Shown here: positions 44,623 through 56,639 of the stretch, piece after piece
Position numbering within the stretch: the stretch's first letter is position 1
Layout of the letters: the number at the start of each line of letters is the position of its first letter
Assembly: GCA_035610835.1 (NCBI GenBank)
Contig: CM069459.1
Span: 24,567,636-24,631,635, forward strand
Length of the DNA stretch: 64,000 nucleotides
From: Ophiura sarsii
Lineage: Eukaryota > Echinodermata > Ophiuroidea > Amphilepidida > Ophiuridae
Direction of reading: 5' to 3'
Translations under genes and position numbers: made by a program
The notes under the pieces: model-generated
What the model was told of the DNA's origin: nothing
The model's database searches: none
Seen by the model: the letters and a program-made list of their open reading frames with translations, nothing else

Positions 44623-45148
44623 TGCACTCATCAATTGCAAGCCCGGCCCCCGGGGACCCGGGGCATGGCGGGGACCATGCGGGGACCGTACACGAGTGTA
44701 CAAAAAATGATGACCGGCTATGCAGGGGAGTGTACGCGGACGTACAAACTGTGCCCCCGCTAGCCGGGTTGTAGCGGGGACGTACGCTAAGGTACACAAA
44801 TGTACACCGGGCGCTTGCTATAAATAAGCTAGAGATGCGATGCGCTTGACGAAATAAGCCTAATAACACATAGGAATGCTTTCCGTTATGGTTGCAGAAA
44901 GAGATAAGCAACTTTTGGACTGTAGCCGGGTGAATACTTTGTCCTGGGAAACGGGTGGGCCGGGACTGTACACTTTGTCCCGGCCAAGGGGGGCCGGGAC
45001 TGTAGCGGGGACGTACAAAAAATGGTGCCCGGCCCTGCGGGGACCGTACACGATTGTACCCTGGACGTCACATGGGCAATTTGTACGTCCCGGCCTAATC
45101 CCCGCTATCCCTGGGTCCCCCGGGCCGGGGATGCAATTGATAAGTGCA
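44623..45148. mobile_element. GC-rich element with ~40-bp inverted repeats and TAA duplication
   Basis: TGCACTCATCAATTGCAAGC…GGCCCCCGGGGACCCGGGG faces CCCTGGGTCCCCCGGGCCGG…TGCAATTGATAAGTGCA. TAA lies on both sides (44620-44622 and 45149-45151). Inside, ggggaccgtacacga and gcggggacgtac recur. A TAA duplication fits the PIF/Harbinger group. GC content is far above the surroundings. Overlapping open frames here are by-products. Confidence 0.75.
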
Positions 45149-45407
45149 TAATTATCATGTATCATATTGACCAATACAAAATAAAGGAACAATAAAATCA
45201 AAACTGATGCATTTTATCTAATTATAGGCTACGATCAAGTAAATAGTACTTAATGCACACAAGTTAATAATCAGTGTCTTTGGACAAAGTATAGGAAAAT
45301 GTCTAAACCTATACATAGTGCTGGGCGTAGGCAAATACAATAAATACAACTAGGTTTCTGAACACATATATAGTCCAAGTCTAGGCAAAAGCCTACATAG
45401 ATGGTGC

Positions 45408-45826
45408 TTAAAGGAGGTGTCCCGCAAGCATAAAAGTGTGCATTATATGTTAGAAAAATAACTATCGAGCCCAACTTTTGTAATTATATAGAACAAAACA
45501 CCACACTTAGGACAAAAACAAATAAAAACAGCAATCTCTCAACATGCACTTTTTAAAATTCGCGGCGATCGAAAGTCCCAGTGTCGATGATGTCATAGTT
45601 ATACAATGCACATGCGCAAATTTGAGCACCAATACCCATGACGTCATCGACACCGGGTCTTTCGATCGCCGCGAATTTTAAAAATTGCATGTTGAGTGAT
45701 GGCAGTTTTTATTCAGTTTTGTGACTAGTATGGTGTTTTGTTCTATATAATTACGTAATTTCGGCTCAATAATTATTTTTCTAACAAATTATTCTCAATG
45801 TTGTGCTTGCGGGACCCTTCCTTTAA
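45408..45826. mobile_element. MITE family F, copy 2 (intact)
   Basis: TTAAAGGAGGTGTCCCGCAAG faces CTTGCGGGACCCTTCCTTTAA, TTAA at both ends. The arms match far inward (ttaaaattcgcggcgatcga against tcgatcgccgcgaattttaa) and both carry a TGACGTCA/TGATGTCA core. Confidence 0.85.
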
Positions 45827-46124
45827 TGCGTAGGTCAAATAAAAATAAAAATTGAGCCTTGAAACAAGTCTTAGGGAAGGCCCACCTTAAAACGCAAAAT
45901 AAATAGACAAATTATAGTCAACACCTTCCTGAAGAATTCATCATGTGTAGGCAAATCATATAGAAACTGAAACTTTAGACAAAGTGCATTGCAAGTGAAG
46001 GCCAAAAAATTATTGGCAAATCAATTAAAACTGAATCTGTGGGGAAATTATAAATGCCTGCCAATTACATGGGCAAAAAGTGAGTCTTTGGGATTAGGTA
46101 TGGTTGAAAACCTGACAAATACGG

Positions 46125-46320
46125 AAGGTCTGTTATCCTAGGTTATGTCCCTTAATCTGGGGTTTGAGGCCGTAAACCTGGAATAACACGCCTTATCTAA
46201 AGATAAGGAGCCTCATCCGTAGTTAACTCTCCTTATAATCTGGGGATAAGAAGCATTAACTAGGGATAAGGCCCGCCTTATCCTAGGTTTACGTCCATTA
46301 TCTGGGGTTAAGGCAGAAAT
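46125..46320. repeat. Short interspersed motif cluster (TTATCCTAGGTTA / ATCTGGGG)
   Basis: ttatcctaggtta, ttatctaaagataagg, tctggggataag, ctagggataagg and ttatctggggtta alternate over about 190 bases in both orientations. No fixed period. Confidence 0.55.
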
Positions 46321-46791
46321 TATACACTTATGCTTCCATATACTTAAGCATATCGACTAAAATCTTGGTCTTTGGATAAATTGTTTATGTGTGAAAGCCC
46401 ACCATGTGTAGGCAAATCAGATAAGAACTTTGTCTTTGGATATAAAGTATACCGGTGAAAACCTGCTAAAACAATAGGCATTGGTAAATTTTAGGTGAAG
46501 GCCTACCAAAAGGGAAGCCTTCACCTTAGACTAAACTGGTTTCAAAGCTCAAAAGAAATTCAAGTTCAACTTACTAATGTTACAGGGTGAGTAAAAATGA
46601 GCAGGCAGCCTTTGTGGAAAAAAACCCACCAGATATCAAAAATCAACATAAGTACCCTAAAGATAATTTAGCTTTAATTTAGAACAAAATATTGTTTAGA
46701 ATTTGACCATTGTGCTATAAGATACACACATTTCAGTAGAGCCTTTTATTTTAAAGCCAATCCACAGGATGGTACCTACCATGCCATTCTG

Positions 46792-47261
46792 CAGTCATCA
46801 AAAAAGTAACTATACAGGTAATAAATGGGCTTCTAACTCTAAAAATATATATCTATCTAAAAATATTACATTATAAAGTTGTTAAGAATACATTTTTCTT
46901 TTCTACACGCATACCCAGCTACGGGTACATTATCGATTACCGGTAGTGCAATTGGGGGATGCATGAGCAGGTTGGATAGTCGGCCATATTGTTTCGATGG
47001 ATCAATACGCCACACAAACGCTACCTGTCATACTCTCCCCTGTGTTGAAATGTAAAATGTGAAAATGAAATTGTGACTTCACCTTACATTTTAGATTGTC
47101 ACTTCTTCAATATTCAACCGATCCTAGCGTGCAATATCCCATATTAATTAAAGAAGATAAATTTCTCAACAACTTTATAGTTTAATATTTTTAGGTAGGA
47201 TATATATTTTTAGAGTTAAAAGCCCATTTATTACCTGTATAGTTACTTTTTTTGATGACTG
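46792..47261. mobile_element. MITE with ~95-bp inverted repeats (CAGTCATCAAAAAAGTAACT ends)
   Basis: CAGTCATCAAAAAAGTAACT … aataaatgggcttctaactc at the left is matched inverted by gagttaaaagcccatttatt … AGTTACTTTTTTTGATGACTG at the right. Arms differ at only a few positions, so the insertion is fairly young. Confidence 0.85.
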
Positions 47262-47580
47262 TATAGGCATATTGTTCATAAATAGTACACTTACACTGAC
47301 ATTTACTTTAACTATCTTCTGGATTGGTTTGAGAGTAGAAGTTTTAACTGAAATTGATGTATTATCATAAAGCAATGGTCTAATTTGTTTTAATTGTATT
47401 TTTTAGTGTGTTTGAATCAATTTAATCAATCAATGATTCCCAAGCACTATTGCTTACTTTGAATATGCACCTCTGAAATGATCGCAACACAAAAAGTGCC
47501 CCTTCTTTCCAACTCATCTGTAATGAGGTCATATTGCATTATTGCTGCTACACTTCAAAAGTAGTCTACATTTACGAAGT

Positions 47581-47880
47581 TTAGGCGAGGAAAAAAGAAA
47601 AACCCTGTTTTAACCGGCCTGACTGACCCACATTTTGCGTTTTTCAAGACATTTTTTTTAGAATTTGTGTTAGAATTGTTTTTCTCAAATCATGTAAAAT
47701 CAGCCGTTTTTTGGCCGGAAATCGGTTGGAAAAAAATGTTCACAATTTTTTCCGCAAATTCCCGATTTAGACAGATTTTGGTGACATTTTAGGTAAGAAA
47801 AAAAAAAAAACCTGACCGACCGACCCTACTTGACAGGTCCGTCCGCCCGTAAAACAGGAACTTTTTTCTTAGTCGCCTTA
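47581..47880. mobile_element. Inverted-repeat element (TTAGGCGAGGAAAAAAG ends)
   Basis: TTAGGCGAGGAAAAAAGAAA…ccctgtttta faces taaaacagg…CTTTTTTCTTAGTCGCCTTA. A related fragment lies at 22455-22640. Confidence 0.75.
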
Positions 47881-48152
47881 TTGCATAATCTACATCATTG
47901 TTTTATCAAAAACGGTACTAAAACGACACAGCTGCTCTTTCTACTACTTACAAAAATTGCTCTCTATAACCGGATATATAAAATATAGATAGAAAGTGTA
48001 CAGCCAATAAAAGCCTCCAAATTCAGCTCTCTTTGTTTTAAATTCTTACATTTTGATATTCTATGTTCACACACATGCACAATTTATACGACTTTGATAG
48101 CGTTAGTCCAACTAAGTTTTTCTGATTGGTGGAGTGGTTCTGAAATACCATT

Positions 48153-48365
48153 TACTGTAAAAGTGGTAATTTTTGTGTGATTATTTTTCAAGCTTTGCAG
48201 ATTTTTAACTGTTCTGCATGTTTTTAAATTCGCGATTTGTATTTTCATCACATAGACCAATACGCAAAAGAAAGGTTTTTGCGCGTTATTATTTTGACGG
48301 TAGCAGGTTCGAGCGCAAAAAACCCCACAAATAAATGTAGCGCGAATATTTCCACTTTTACAGTA
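48153..48365. mobile_element. MITE family D, copy 3 (best copy)
   Basis: TACTGTAAAAGTGGTAATTT faces AATATTTCCACTTTTACAGTA. gatttgtattttcatcacat and ggtagcaggttcgagcgc are inside. Confidence 0.85.
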
Positions 48366-49501
48366 CTTGGTTGTTGCAGGAATAAACATGGAATAGAATT
48401 GTATGGTGGGTGGGGTATTCGTAAGTTATGCCTATCGTGTACACCAAGCTGGCTAGCATTATCAAATATAAATTTACGGCATTTTTGCATGATATATCTT
48501 CATGTGCAGAGATAACATCAATCCATGTTCCAAAGAGAGACACAGCATTAATAGGCATAAATGCTGTGATACATATTTGATGTGACCAAGCAAAATCATT
48601 CCGAAGTCAGAAATATCTAATATTCAGTTCTCTACTTGGTTGTGTAGGTTATTTGCACAGCTTCATTTTGCAGAAAACCCCATCTCAAATGGACACTTAA
48701 TTCCAAAGATATTAGCTATTGAACGGATTTCATTACAATAGAAAAGAAAAGAAATTCTATCCTTTGTTTGGTTATATCTCAAAATCAATATTTCCGACTT
48801 CCAACTGATTACGTCACAAATTTGGTCAGGCTGGTACATAAATCAATGCATTTAGATTTGGTGCTTAATCTCTGGAAGTAATCACAAGGCTGACATACTT
48901 GGTTGCTAAAAAAGCTCTTGCAGGGTATCTGGCGTCAGAGATCCAAACTGGTCTTATGCCCATGTCCCAAACAAATAATGTCTTGAAATAAGTTATTTGA
49001 GTTGTCAGACATCTAAATTTCATGTGCATACATAGTTTACTGGAAATTGATACTGCTCAAATAAGAAAAAGAGTTCCGGGAAGCATATACTTATCTAATT
49101 TAAATTTTAAAAAATTATAGCAATTTATGACGCATTCATTCATATTTGTGAAACAGAATATTTTTACTAGTCCTTATTTTTTTCTTTTAACGTTTTTAAT
49201 GGAACATAAATAACTAATGAAAACCTATACAAATTCCCTTTGAAGGGTTATGAGCCGAGTCTAAATGCATGGAATGCGTGAACTATGCATTCATACGCAA
49301 AACGATTTCGCGATTGACCAATCAGGATGCGCGGTCATTTTTTAAAGCGCCCGTAATGCACTTCTGGGTTTACGCACGTACACAAAAAATGCACGCATTG
49401 TTGGAATTATGTCCATAGTATTATGACTATATCTGTTTATGATGTTTGGCTGATTATACAGTTAATCTTGAGATCTGATCAATTGGATCTAATCTCAAGA
49501 C
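48366..49501. other. No gene recognised
   Basis: No exon, domain or repeat was recognised over this 1.1-kb stretch. Confidence 0.3.
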
Positions 49502-49866
49502 TTAAAGGTAGATGACCCGATCACATTCCGATTTTCAACTTGAAGTTTTCTATTCTACATGAAAGGTCATCCTTAAAAAAGTCGTGTTCCAAAGTTTGAG
49601 TTGCATAGCTCTTTATGGTTCTTATTTTAGACGCACAAGATGCTGTGAACTGTACCCATTGAGTAGTACACAAACTATATCGGTGGTTACCACCATTCGC
49701 GGTAATTCGACGTTATTTCATCGATTTCTCCGTAATCATACCGATTTAGGCCGTCAAATTTCAGTATGATGATGAGAAAAATACGAGCTTTCATATGATA
49801 TGAAAATCTCCGTATGTTTGAAATAATTCTGTGTTACGAAAATGTGATCGGGTCATCTACCTTTAA
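49502..49866. mobile_element. MITE family B, copy 1 (AAGGTAGATGACCCGATCACA ends)
   Basis: TTAAAGGTAGATGACCCGATC faces GATCGGGTCATCTACCTTTAA, TTAA at both ends. It matches 56150-56502 throughout. Confidence 0.9.
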
Positions 49867-49899
49867 TGTCAGATCTATCCACAGCATCTTGGATCTCAA

Positions 49900-52080
49900 C
49901 TTCAGAATACTTTTAAGATTTGATGTGCATTATAATACAAACTGGATCTTATCTAAAAGCAAAGCATAACAACAAAATTTGGTACCCAAAGTTCATTAAC
50001 TATATATGATTTGATCTAAAGAAGAATAATTCTAAAATGTGGTACCTACATTTCATAAACTAGAATTTGATCTAAAGAATAATTGTTAGAATTGGTACCC
50101 ACAGTTAGTGTACAAACTAGGATCTGGCCTAAAGATAAATAGTGAGATTTGGTATCCACAACTGATCAACTAGAATTTGAGCAAAAGAATAATTATAAGA
50201 ATTGGTACCCTCGGTCTATCATAAGTCAGATATTGGATCTGACTTAAAGAAAACTTGTAAAATTTGGTGCCTACAGTATTATTTTGGGTTCTGGAATTGG
50301 TCTTCTCAATATACAAATTTGGATCTGATCTAAAGAATTATTGTAAGATTTGGTTGGTGTATATACTGGGATCTGATCACGTGAATAATATTATATGATA
50401 CCCAAAGTCTATCAATTTGGATCCAATCTAAAGTATTATGTGAGATTCGAAATCCACATTGTATAAACAGGGATCTGATCTAAGAATAGTTTTAAAATTT
50501 GGTATTCACATTGTACCTATTATAGGATCTGGTCTAAGAATAGTTGTAAGAATTGGTACCCACAGTGTACAAACAAGGATCTGGCCTGACGATAAATAGT
50601 GACATTTGGTATCCACAACTAACCAATTAGAATTTGATCAAAAAGAAAAAAGTATAAGTATTTGTTACCGCAGTCAATCAGCTAAGATCTGACCTAAAGA
50701 CAAATTGCAAAAAATTGGTACCTATAAAGTGTTTTATTAGGGTTCTGGAATTGATATTCTCAATATACAAATTGGGATTTGATCGAAACAATTATTGTCA
50801 AATTTGGTTGCCGTATATACTGGGATCTGATTAAACTAATAATGATAACATTTGGTACACACAGTCTATCAACTGGGATCTGATATAATGAATTAATGCA
50901 AGATTTGGTATCTAAATTGTAGCAACTATGATCTGTTTTAAAGAATAGTTGTTACAAGGTCTGGTCTAAAGAATAGTCATTATATTTGGTACCCACAGTG
51001 TATCAAATAGGATCTGATCTACAGAATAGTTGTTAGATTTGGTACCCACAGTGTACCGAATCTGATCTGATTTACAGAATAGTTGTTAGATTTGGTACCC
51101 ATATTGTACCAAATAGGATCTGGTCTAAAGAATAGTTGTAAGAATTGGTACCCACACTGTTCCATCTATAGTATAATAATTGTAAGATTTGGAACCCATA
51201 CTGTGCACACTTATATCTGATCTAATGGTTAATGGTAATATTTGGTACCCACAGTCTATCAATGAGGATTTGATCTAAAGAAGATTTGTAAGATTTGGTA
51301 CCCAAGATATACTACCTGGGAAATGATACCAATAATTATTGGAATGGTGTCTAAAAGGAAACAACAGGGATCTTATCGAACAAATTACAATTTCTTTACA
51401 CCTACAATGTACCAACTTGGACCTGATCTATTCAATTTGTGGTGTCAACATTGCCATCTGGGATCTAAATTATGGTAATGTCGATATACATACTTAATTT
51501 TGATCTAAACTAAAACATTGTGAGATTTACGGTACTCACACTAATTCAACAGAGATTTGATCTAACAAAATAGTGAAAATATTTGGTACCCAAAATGTAC
51601 CAACTTGAATCTTACCTTACATGTTATCCACTTTGATCTGATCTAAACACCTACCAACTTTAAACTGATCTAAACATTTACGTTTGGTACCCACAACAAC
51701 TTGGATCTACACAAATGTGTTTCATTGTATTTGGTACTCACAATGTACCAAATGTGATCTAAACTTCAACTGGGATATGATCTAAACACTTTGTAAGATT
51801 TGGTACCCACATTGTACCAACTAGAATCTAAATTATAGAGAAAGTTCTTTTTAGTTCTCACAATATACCAACTTGGATGTATAACATGAAAAATTGGTTC
51901 ACTAAATGTACCAAACTGGGATCTGGCCTAAAAACATTATTGCACATGTTTGGTACCATTAAATCTACCAACTAGAATATAAAGAAAGAACTGTTTAAGT
52001 CACCACAATGTTTCAACTGGCATCTAATCTTTTAAGTTTTTGGTATCCATTATGTTATCATGGACTCCAGACTTTTATTG
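49900..52080. repeat. Old ~53-bp tandem array (GATCTGATCTAAAG … TTTGGTACCCACA)
   Basis: Forty or so degenerate units of about 53 bp, best preserved at 51008-51170, where gatctgat(c/t)tacagaatag recurs at 53-base spacing. Conserved words are gatctgatctaaagaat, agatttggtacccaca and gtaccaactggg. Divergence is high throughout. Confidence 0.85.
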
Positions 52081-52120
52081 TAAGCTTTTTTGTACTGATG
52101 TAAACAAAGTTAAACATAGC

Positions 52121-52605
52121 GGCCTGTATTCTCATACTATGTATTTAAACGCAGTTTTTAGCTAAACATGTGCTTAACTTTGACTTTAAACACATCGTAT
52201 AACTAAATGCAATTCGTCAAAATTTGTTTAACTTAAAGTGTCTAACTTTAAACATGGGTATGGGGGTAGTTTAACATGTGTTTAACTTAATTCATACACC
52301 AACTGTGAATGATTACTCAACCGTGCCCGGTGCACCTGGTGCAAACTGCCATGCAGATTGTGTAGTCTTAACAATACACATGCATTTGATGAATTCGGTC
52401 GATACCTATTGTAACCCAGTTGAGCCACAGTAAATTGATTACCTGTATGTACAGTGAACGCACAACCACTCTGGGATGAGATTCGTACAAGCGGGTTTTA
52501 TTAAACATGTCATTTAAAAGATAAACTCACGTTTAATTTAGACACAAGATTAGTTAGTCACGGTTTTAAGCTAAAACCGTGTTTGTTTGGTACGAGAATA
52601 CGGCC
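52121..52605. mobile_element. Inverted-repeat element (GGCCTGTATTCTC ends)
   Basis: GGCCTGTATTCTCATAC…gtttttagctaaacatg faces cacggttttaagctaaaacc…GTACGAGAATACGGCC. The inside repeats taacatgtgtttaactt-like words. Confidence 0.7.
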
Positions 52606-52695
52606 CAGCATTTGCGGTACACAAGGTGTACCAAATGTGTCGTTCACAATATTTTGAGTTTTGTACCAAATTGGTCTATTACCTTTATTGTCCCC

Positions 52696-52924
52696 TTTTC
52701 CACTTTCCACGCAGCAGTCGCTTGCTGATGGCAGTTCCAAAATTTCAAAATGTATCAATAATGACAATTTTTTTGAATTTCATTACCATATTTGAATTAA
52801 AATAATCACAAACATGCATAGTATTGGTTCAGTAATTTTTGAGATAGACTTTGAAAGTTGAGGAAAGTTTCTGAAAAATCTGTTTTGTAAATGATAAAAT
52901 TAATAGCCGCATGGAAAGTGTTAA
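52696..52924. mobile_element. MITE family C, copy 6
   Basis: The left end is mutated (TTTTCCACTTTCCACGCAGC) and the right end is GCCGCATGGAAAGTGTTAA. There is a short internal deletion relative to copy 4. Confidence 0.8.
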
Positions 52925-52949
52925 GTAGTAGTAATAAACTAGCTCCATT

Positions 52950-53085
52950 AGTTTGACTTGACTTGACTCGACCTATCATGGATTGACTTGACTTGACAAA
53001 AACTTACAAAGACTTGGCTTGACTCGAGTCACCTCAATCAGTGACTTGATTTGACTTGTGCCTTAAGGTAAAGTGACTTGGTCAC
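52950..53085. repeat. GACTT/GACTC simple repeat
   Basis: gacttgacttgactcgacct and later tgacttgacttgac, tggcttgactcgagtc. The same words occur at about 38040-38100. Confidence 0.65.
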
Positions 53086-53460
53086 AACACTACTGTATTT
53101 ACTGTGATGTAAGTGACACTGTTTATACTTGATAACAGTATTGCACAAATGTCTGTAATTTTATTACATTCTTCTTCTGGTATATACATATTACCCAATC
53201 TATGACGCATCTTTAGTAAAATTAGTGGTCTAAACATGTCAATATTGGTGGCTAGTTTACAAATCATGCTCAATTTACCATATTCTGTGCAGTGATTCCA
53301 GTGTGCACTCCAGTGGTAGACCCAGCATTTCAGTGCATGGATTGTAATCCATCAATATATGCACCTGTTTTTAGAGTTACACAGGTAATTGTAGGTTACT
53401 ATCTCTGGAATGCGCTCTATCACCACTGCACCGAGGTCTAAACATGTCAACATTGATGGC

Positions 53461-53904
53461 TATAGTTTGATCAGTTCCAAATTGGTGAAGCCTCCTTACA
53501 GCAGCAATTATTATAGAAGGATGCAAATGCACATGAAGGCAACAAGCGCCCTGTGTATCATATGCTTAACGCGTGCGTGTGCGCATATGAAGAGCTTTGT
53601 TGCAAAAGGGCCACCAGACCACCCCGACATGTTACTCATTTTGCTTTAGTGAATTTGTATTGACAAGTCCATGGAATTAATGTATGGCTGTGTTCATTCA
53701 TGCACGTCAATTGAGGCCCCAACCAATACAAGCCACATGCCACATAATGAATAGCCATCCATTTAATAATGCAAAATTAGTATAAAGGCAGAAGTGGATG
53801 TAGGCCCTTTTGCAAAACAGCTCTTCATATACTTTGATTAATTTTGCGCACGGATAGATAAAAAACAAATCTTTCTCGCCAATTTGGAACTGATTAAACT
53901 ATAG
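53461..53904. mobile_element. Inverted-repeat family R, copy 2
   Basis: TATAGTTTGATCAGTTCCAAA faces TTTGGAACTGATTAAACTATA. The sequences on its two sides (catgctcaatttaccatatt…agtgattccagtg and atgctctatttcttctgta…agtgatttcagtg) resemble each other, so the element may lie between two copies of a duplicated segment. Confidence 0.75.
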
Positions 53905-54539
53905 TTTACAATTATGCTCTATTTCTTCTGTACAGTGATTTCAGTGTCTATTCCAGGTGCAGACTTAGCATTTCAGCGCACTTGTGCTATTGCTGTTCCA
54001 GTGCATACACTAATATGTAATAGTCATATGGGCAATAGTATAAGCTGCTGTTCCTGGAATAAACTCTTACACTACTGCGCAGAAAGAAGATTGATTGAGT
54101 ATAAGGTAAGGGCATGGTGTAGAAGTCACATTTATGTAAATGAGGATTATGAGATTTATTCCAATGTTAACATGGTTACCATGGTTAGTGCTAGATGTTT
54201 GGTAGAGCATGATATTGTATTCAGTGAGATCATTTGCATACTCGGGTCTTCTACACCGTGCCACTACCGAGTATTATAGTACCGTAACAATGGTACAAAA
54301 CTGAACATATGAGTTAGTACTGTATGACTATTTTCACATAGGCCATTTGCTACATTCAGAATCATTTCTTAAACATGAAATCAGATATCAGATTAGGTGG
54401 TACATTGTATAGCATCAGCTATTGCTGAAAAAGTTTGACTTTTGAGCAATTGATTGTTTGAATCTTTATATTCTGGTATTCACTACAAAGGGTGATTTTA
54501 GACAGGCACCAGGAGTCATTTTGTGTCTATTAGCCGTGT

Positions 54540-54835
54540 AATAGTCTGGGGGGAGGTCACTCAGATACTTTTTTGGTAGGGATGTGCCGCCAGCAAAATG
54601 TTTACCCAATTTTGGTGGAAAATGGACCCATATGTTTACCAGAGACCCATAATTTTCATACAATATTTGACAGATTTTGCTCAAGTTTCTGTGAAAAACA
54701 GCAAATGTAAGGATATTAAACCCATAAATTTACCAAAAATGGCTATGAAAAGGGGTCATTCATTAGAAAAATGGGACCCTATTTGGCAGCACATCCTGTG
54801 ACCTCATATCCACTAAGTGCCCCCCTCACCCCCCC
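54540..54835. mobile_element. Inverted element family M, copy 2
   Basis: Reverse complement of 43566-43868, ending in a poly-C tract of about 20 bases. Confidence 0.75.
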
Positions 54836-55029
54836 CCCCCCCCCCCCCATCCCAGGTGATAGTATCCATAACAAGTTCAGATATTGTATTCACAGGCCAC
54901 ACTAATTTTGACCAAATGGGGCAAAAACAATAACCCAGGATTCATAATAATATGTTTGTATGTTCTTTTGATATACTAGTGAATTTCAGTTGATCCTGGT
55001 TCAAACAAAATGACAAGTGAACCAGGAGC

Positions 55030-55620
55030 AACTTTTTATTTTTCATAATGACTCTTTGTTTTGGTGCACTAAAATCACCCATGCCACTAACCTGCAATTA
55101 GTAACTGACAAATGTGAAAATAGCTGGACAATGATGCCAAATTCAACAGTGGGATTTAGTATCACAACAATAGTACCATATTCAACAATTTGATCTAGTA
55201 CTTGTAACAATGGTATAGTGACCAAATTTAGTTTACAAACTTGATACGTACCTTAACATTTGTAACACATTTAAGTTTGAATTAGTACTTCAACATTTCA
55301 GTGGGCACCTTAACAATGGCACCAGATTTAACATTTCGATCAGTTCCTTCACAATTGTACCAAATGTAACCATTTGAAATAAGTACCTTGAAATTATAAG
55401 GTACCAAATTTACCAATTTAAATTGGTACCTAGACATTAGTACCAAAATAACAATTTGAATTAGACCCTTAAATTGGTGCAGTGCAACACTTAAAAGTTT
55501 GAAATTGGTACCTTAAAATTGGAGCCAAATTCAACATTTTGAATTAGTACTCCAACAATTGTGCCAATTTGACCAGTATGAGTTAGTTAGTAAAACTGCG
55601 CTAAATTTGATATCGTTACA
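55030..55620. repeat. Degenerate ~40-bp repeat (GTACCAAATTCAACAATTTGA)
   Basis: ttgtaccaaatttaacatttgaattagtacctt-like units recur about 14 times with heavy divergence. The block lies in the probable 3' UTR or flank of the CDK14/15-like gene. Confidence 0.7.
55035..55040 (-). promoter_or_regulatory. Possible polyadenylation signal of the CDK14/15-like gene
   Basis: AATAAA on the minus strand (TTTATT on plus) lies about 980 bases past the TAG at 56016. I saw no closer perfect hexamer on a brief read. The site depends on the 3' UTR crossing the GTACC-rich degenerate repeat, so confidence is low. Confidence 0.25.
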
Positions 55621-55745
55621 GGAAACAAATTCAACGCAACACTCTGCGATGCTTCAATGATGTCAATGTCAGTAAATAACTGCAAACAGTAACTTGATCA
55701 AACAGCAGAAGCAGAAACCCACAATGGGTAAGTTCAAATCATGAG

Positions 55746-55777
55746 TTAACCTTTGACCTTTGAACTGCAGCAAGGTC
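55746..55777 (-). promoter_or_regulatory. Tandem nuclear-receptor half-sites (DR1-like)
   Basis: The minus strand reads AGTTCA-A-AGGTCA-A-AGGTTA, three half-sites with one-base spacers. A further TGACCTT (AGGTCA) lies 5-10 bases away. It falls in the probable 3' UTR of the kinase gene, so regulatory use is only a possibility. Confidence 0.3.
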
Positions 55778-56015
55778 ATACAAATAACAATTTGTGGATG
55801 GCAGTTGGATATATGATTGCTTTAGCGATAACACAAAACCCACCAGTTCACACACGTGATTGGCTGACATATCATCGTGTGACTGTGTATGACGCTTACT
55901 CGCCACTCTGTGACGATTCCGGGCCAAAATATCCAGACGTTCTCCGTGAACTAAATCTGTCTGTCGCCCTCTTTAGTTTCACATCTTCTCCACCAGACTA
56001 CATAAAGCATGCCCT

Positions 56016-56068
56016 CTATTTGTTCTCAGAATGCAGCCTGATCTCGGGTATCATAGTGATAGGGGTCA
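56016..56068 (-). CDS. CDK14-like: CDK14/15-like (PFTAIRE) kinase, terminal coding exon and stop
   Basis: A strong acceptor (TTTCCTTTTTCTATTTACAG) opens this exon. Joined in phase with the G left by the previous exon it reads VTPITMIPEIRLHSENK and then TAG. This corresponds to the conserved tail of PFTAIRE kinases (SIFTVPxVRL), just after the kinase domain. Three exons sum to 306 nt, i.e. 101 codons plus stop, with no frame conflict. The C-terminus is shorter than I recall for vertebrate CDK14. A plus-strand open frame covering 55753-56091 is a shadow. The 3' UTR must extend to lower coordinates; an AATAAA on the minus strand lies at 55035-55040, about 1 kb downstream. Confidence 0.75.
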
Positions 56069-56149
56069 CTGTAAATAGAAAAAGGAAATAAATAAATACA
56101 ATTTCAAAACAATGATCATGAACATAGAATGGGCTGAGCAAGTTACTAC

Positions 56150-56502
56150 TTAAAGGTAGATGACCCGATTTTCAACTTGAAGTTTTCTATTCTACATGAA
56201 AGGTCATCCTTAAAAAAGTTGTATTCCAAAGTTTGAGTTGCATAACTCTAATGGTTCTTATTTTAGACGCACAAGATGCTGTGAAATGTGCCCATTGAGT
56301 TGTACACAAACTATATTGGTGGTAACCACCTTTCGCGGTAATTCGATGCTATTTCACCGATTTCTTCGTAATCATACGGATTTGGACCGTCAAATTTCAG
56401 TATGTTAATTAGAAAAATATTATCTTTCATATGATATGAAAATCTCCATATGTTTGAGAAAAATCTGTGTTATGAAAATGTGATCGGGTCATCTACCTTT
56501 AA
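56150..56502. mobile_element. MITE family B, copy 2, in a kinase intron
   Basis: TTAAAGGTAGATGACCCGAT faces GATCGGGTCATCTACCTTTAA. It lacks about 8 bases next to the left end relative to copy 1. It lies 80 bases upstream of the last kinase exon. Confidence 0.9.
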
Positions 56503-56639
56503 CATTTTTGGCCCTCAGATTTCCAAAACATATCCTGTTACGTTTCTTCTGAGAAGGTTTTTTTTTCTTTTTTCTTTTTTTGGGGTCTTTTTCCCCCTTT
56601 TTTTTTGGAGGGGGGAGGGGGGGGGGGTGTACAACGCTA

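Noticed and set aside
44572..45201. Several overlapping open frames of 75-113 codons in the GC-rich block
   Set aside because: GC-rich DNA has few stop codons; frames exist on both strands and coincide with an inverted-repeat element, with no recognisable domain.
55753..56091. 112-codon plus-strand frame and a promoter-like cluster (DR1 half-sites, CACGTGATTGG) as a gene start
   Set aside because: The minus strand of the same stretch encodes the terminal kinase exon and its 3' UTR; the plus frame has no recognisable domain and no splice partners.
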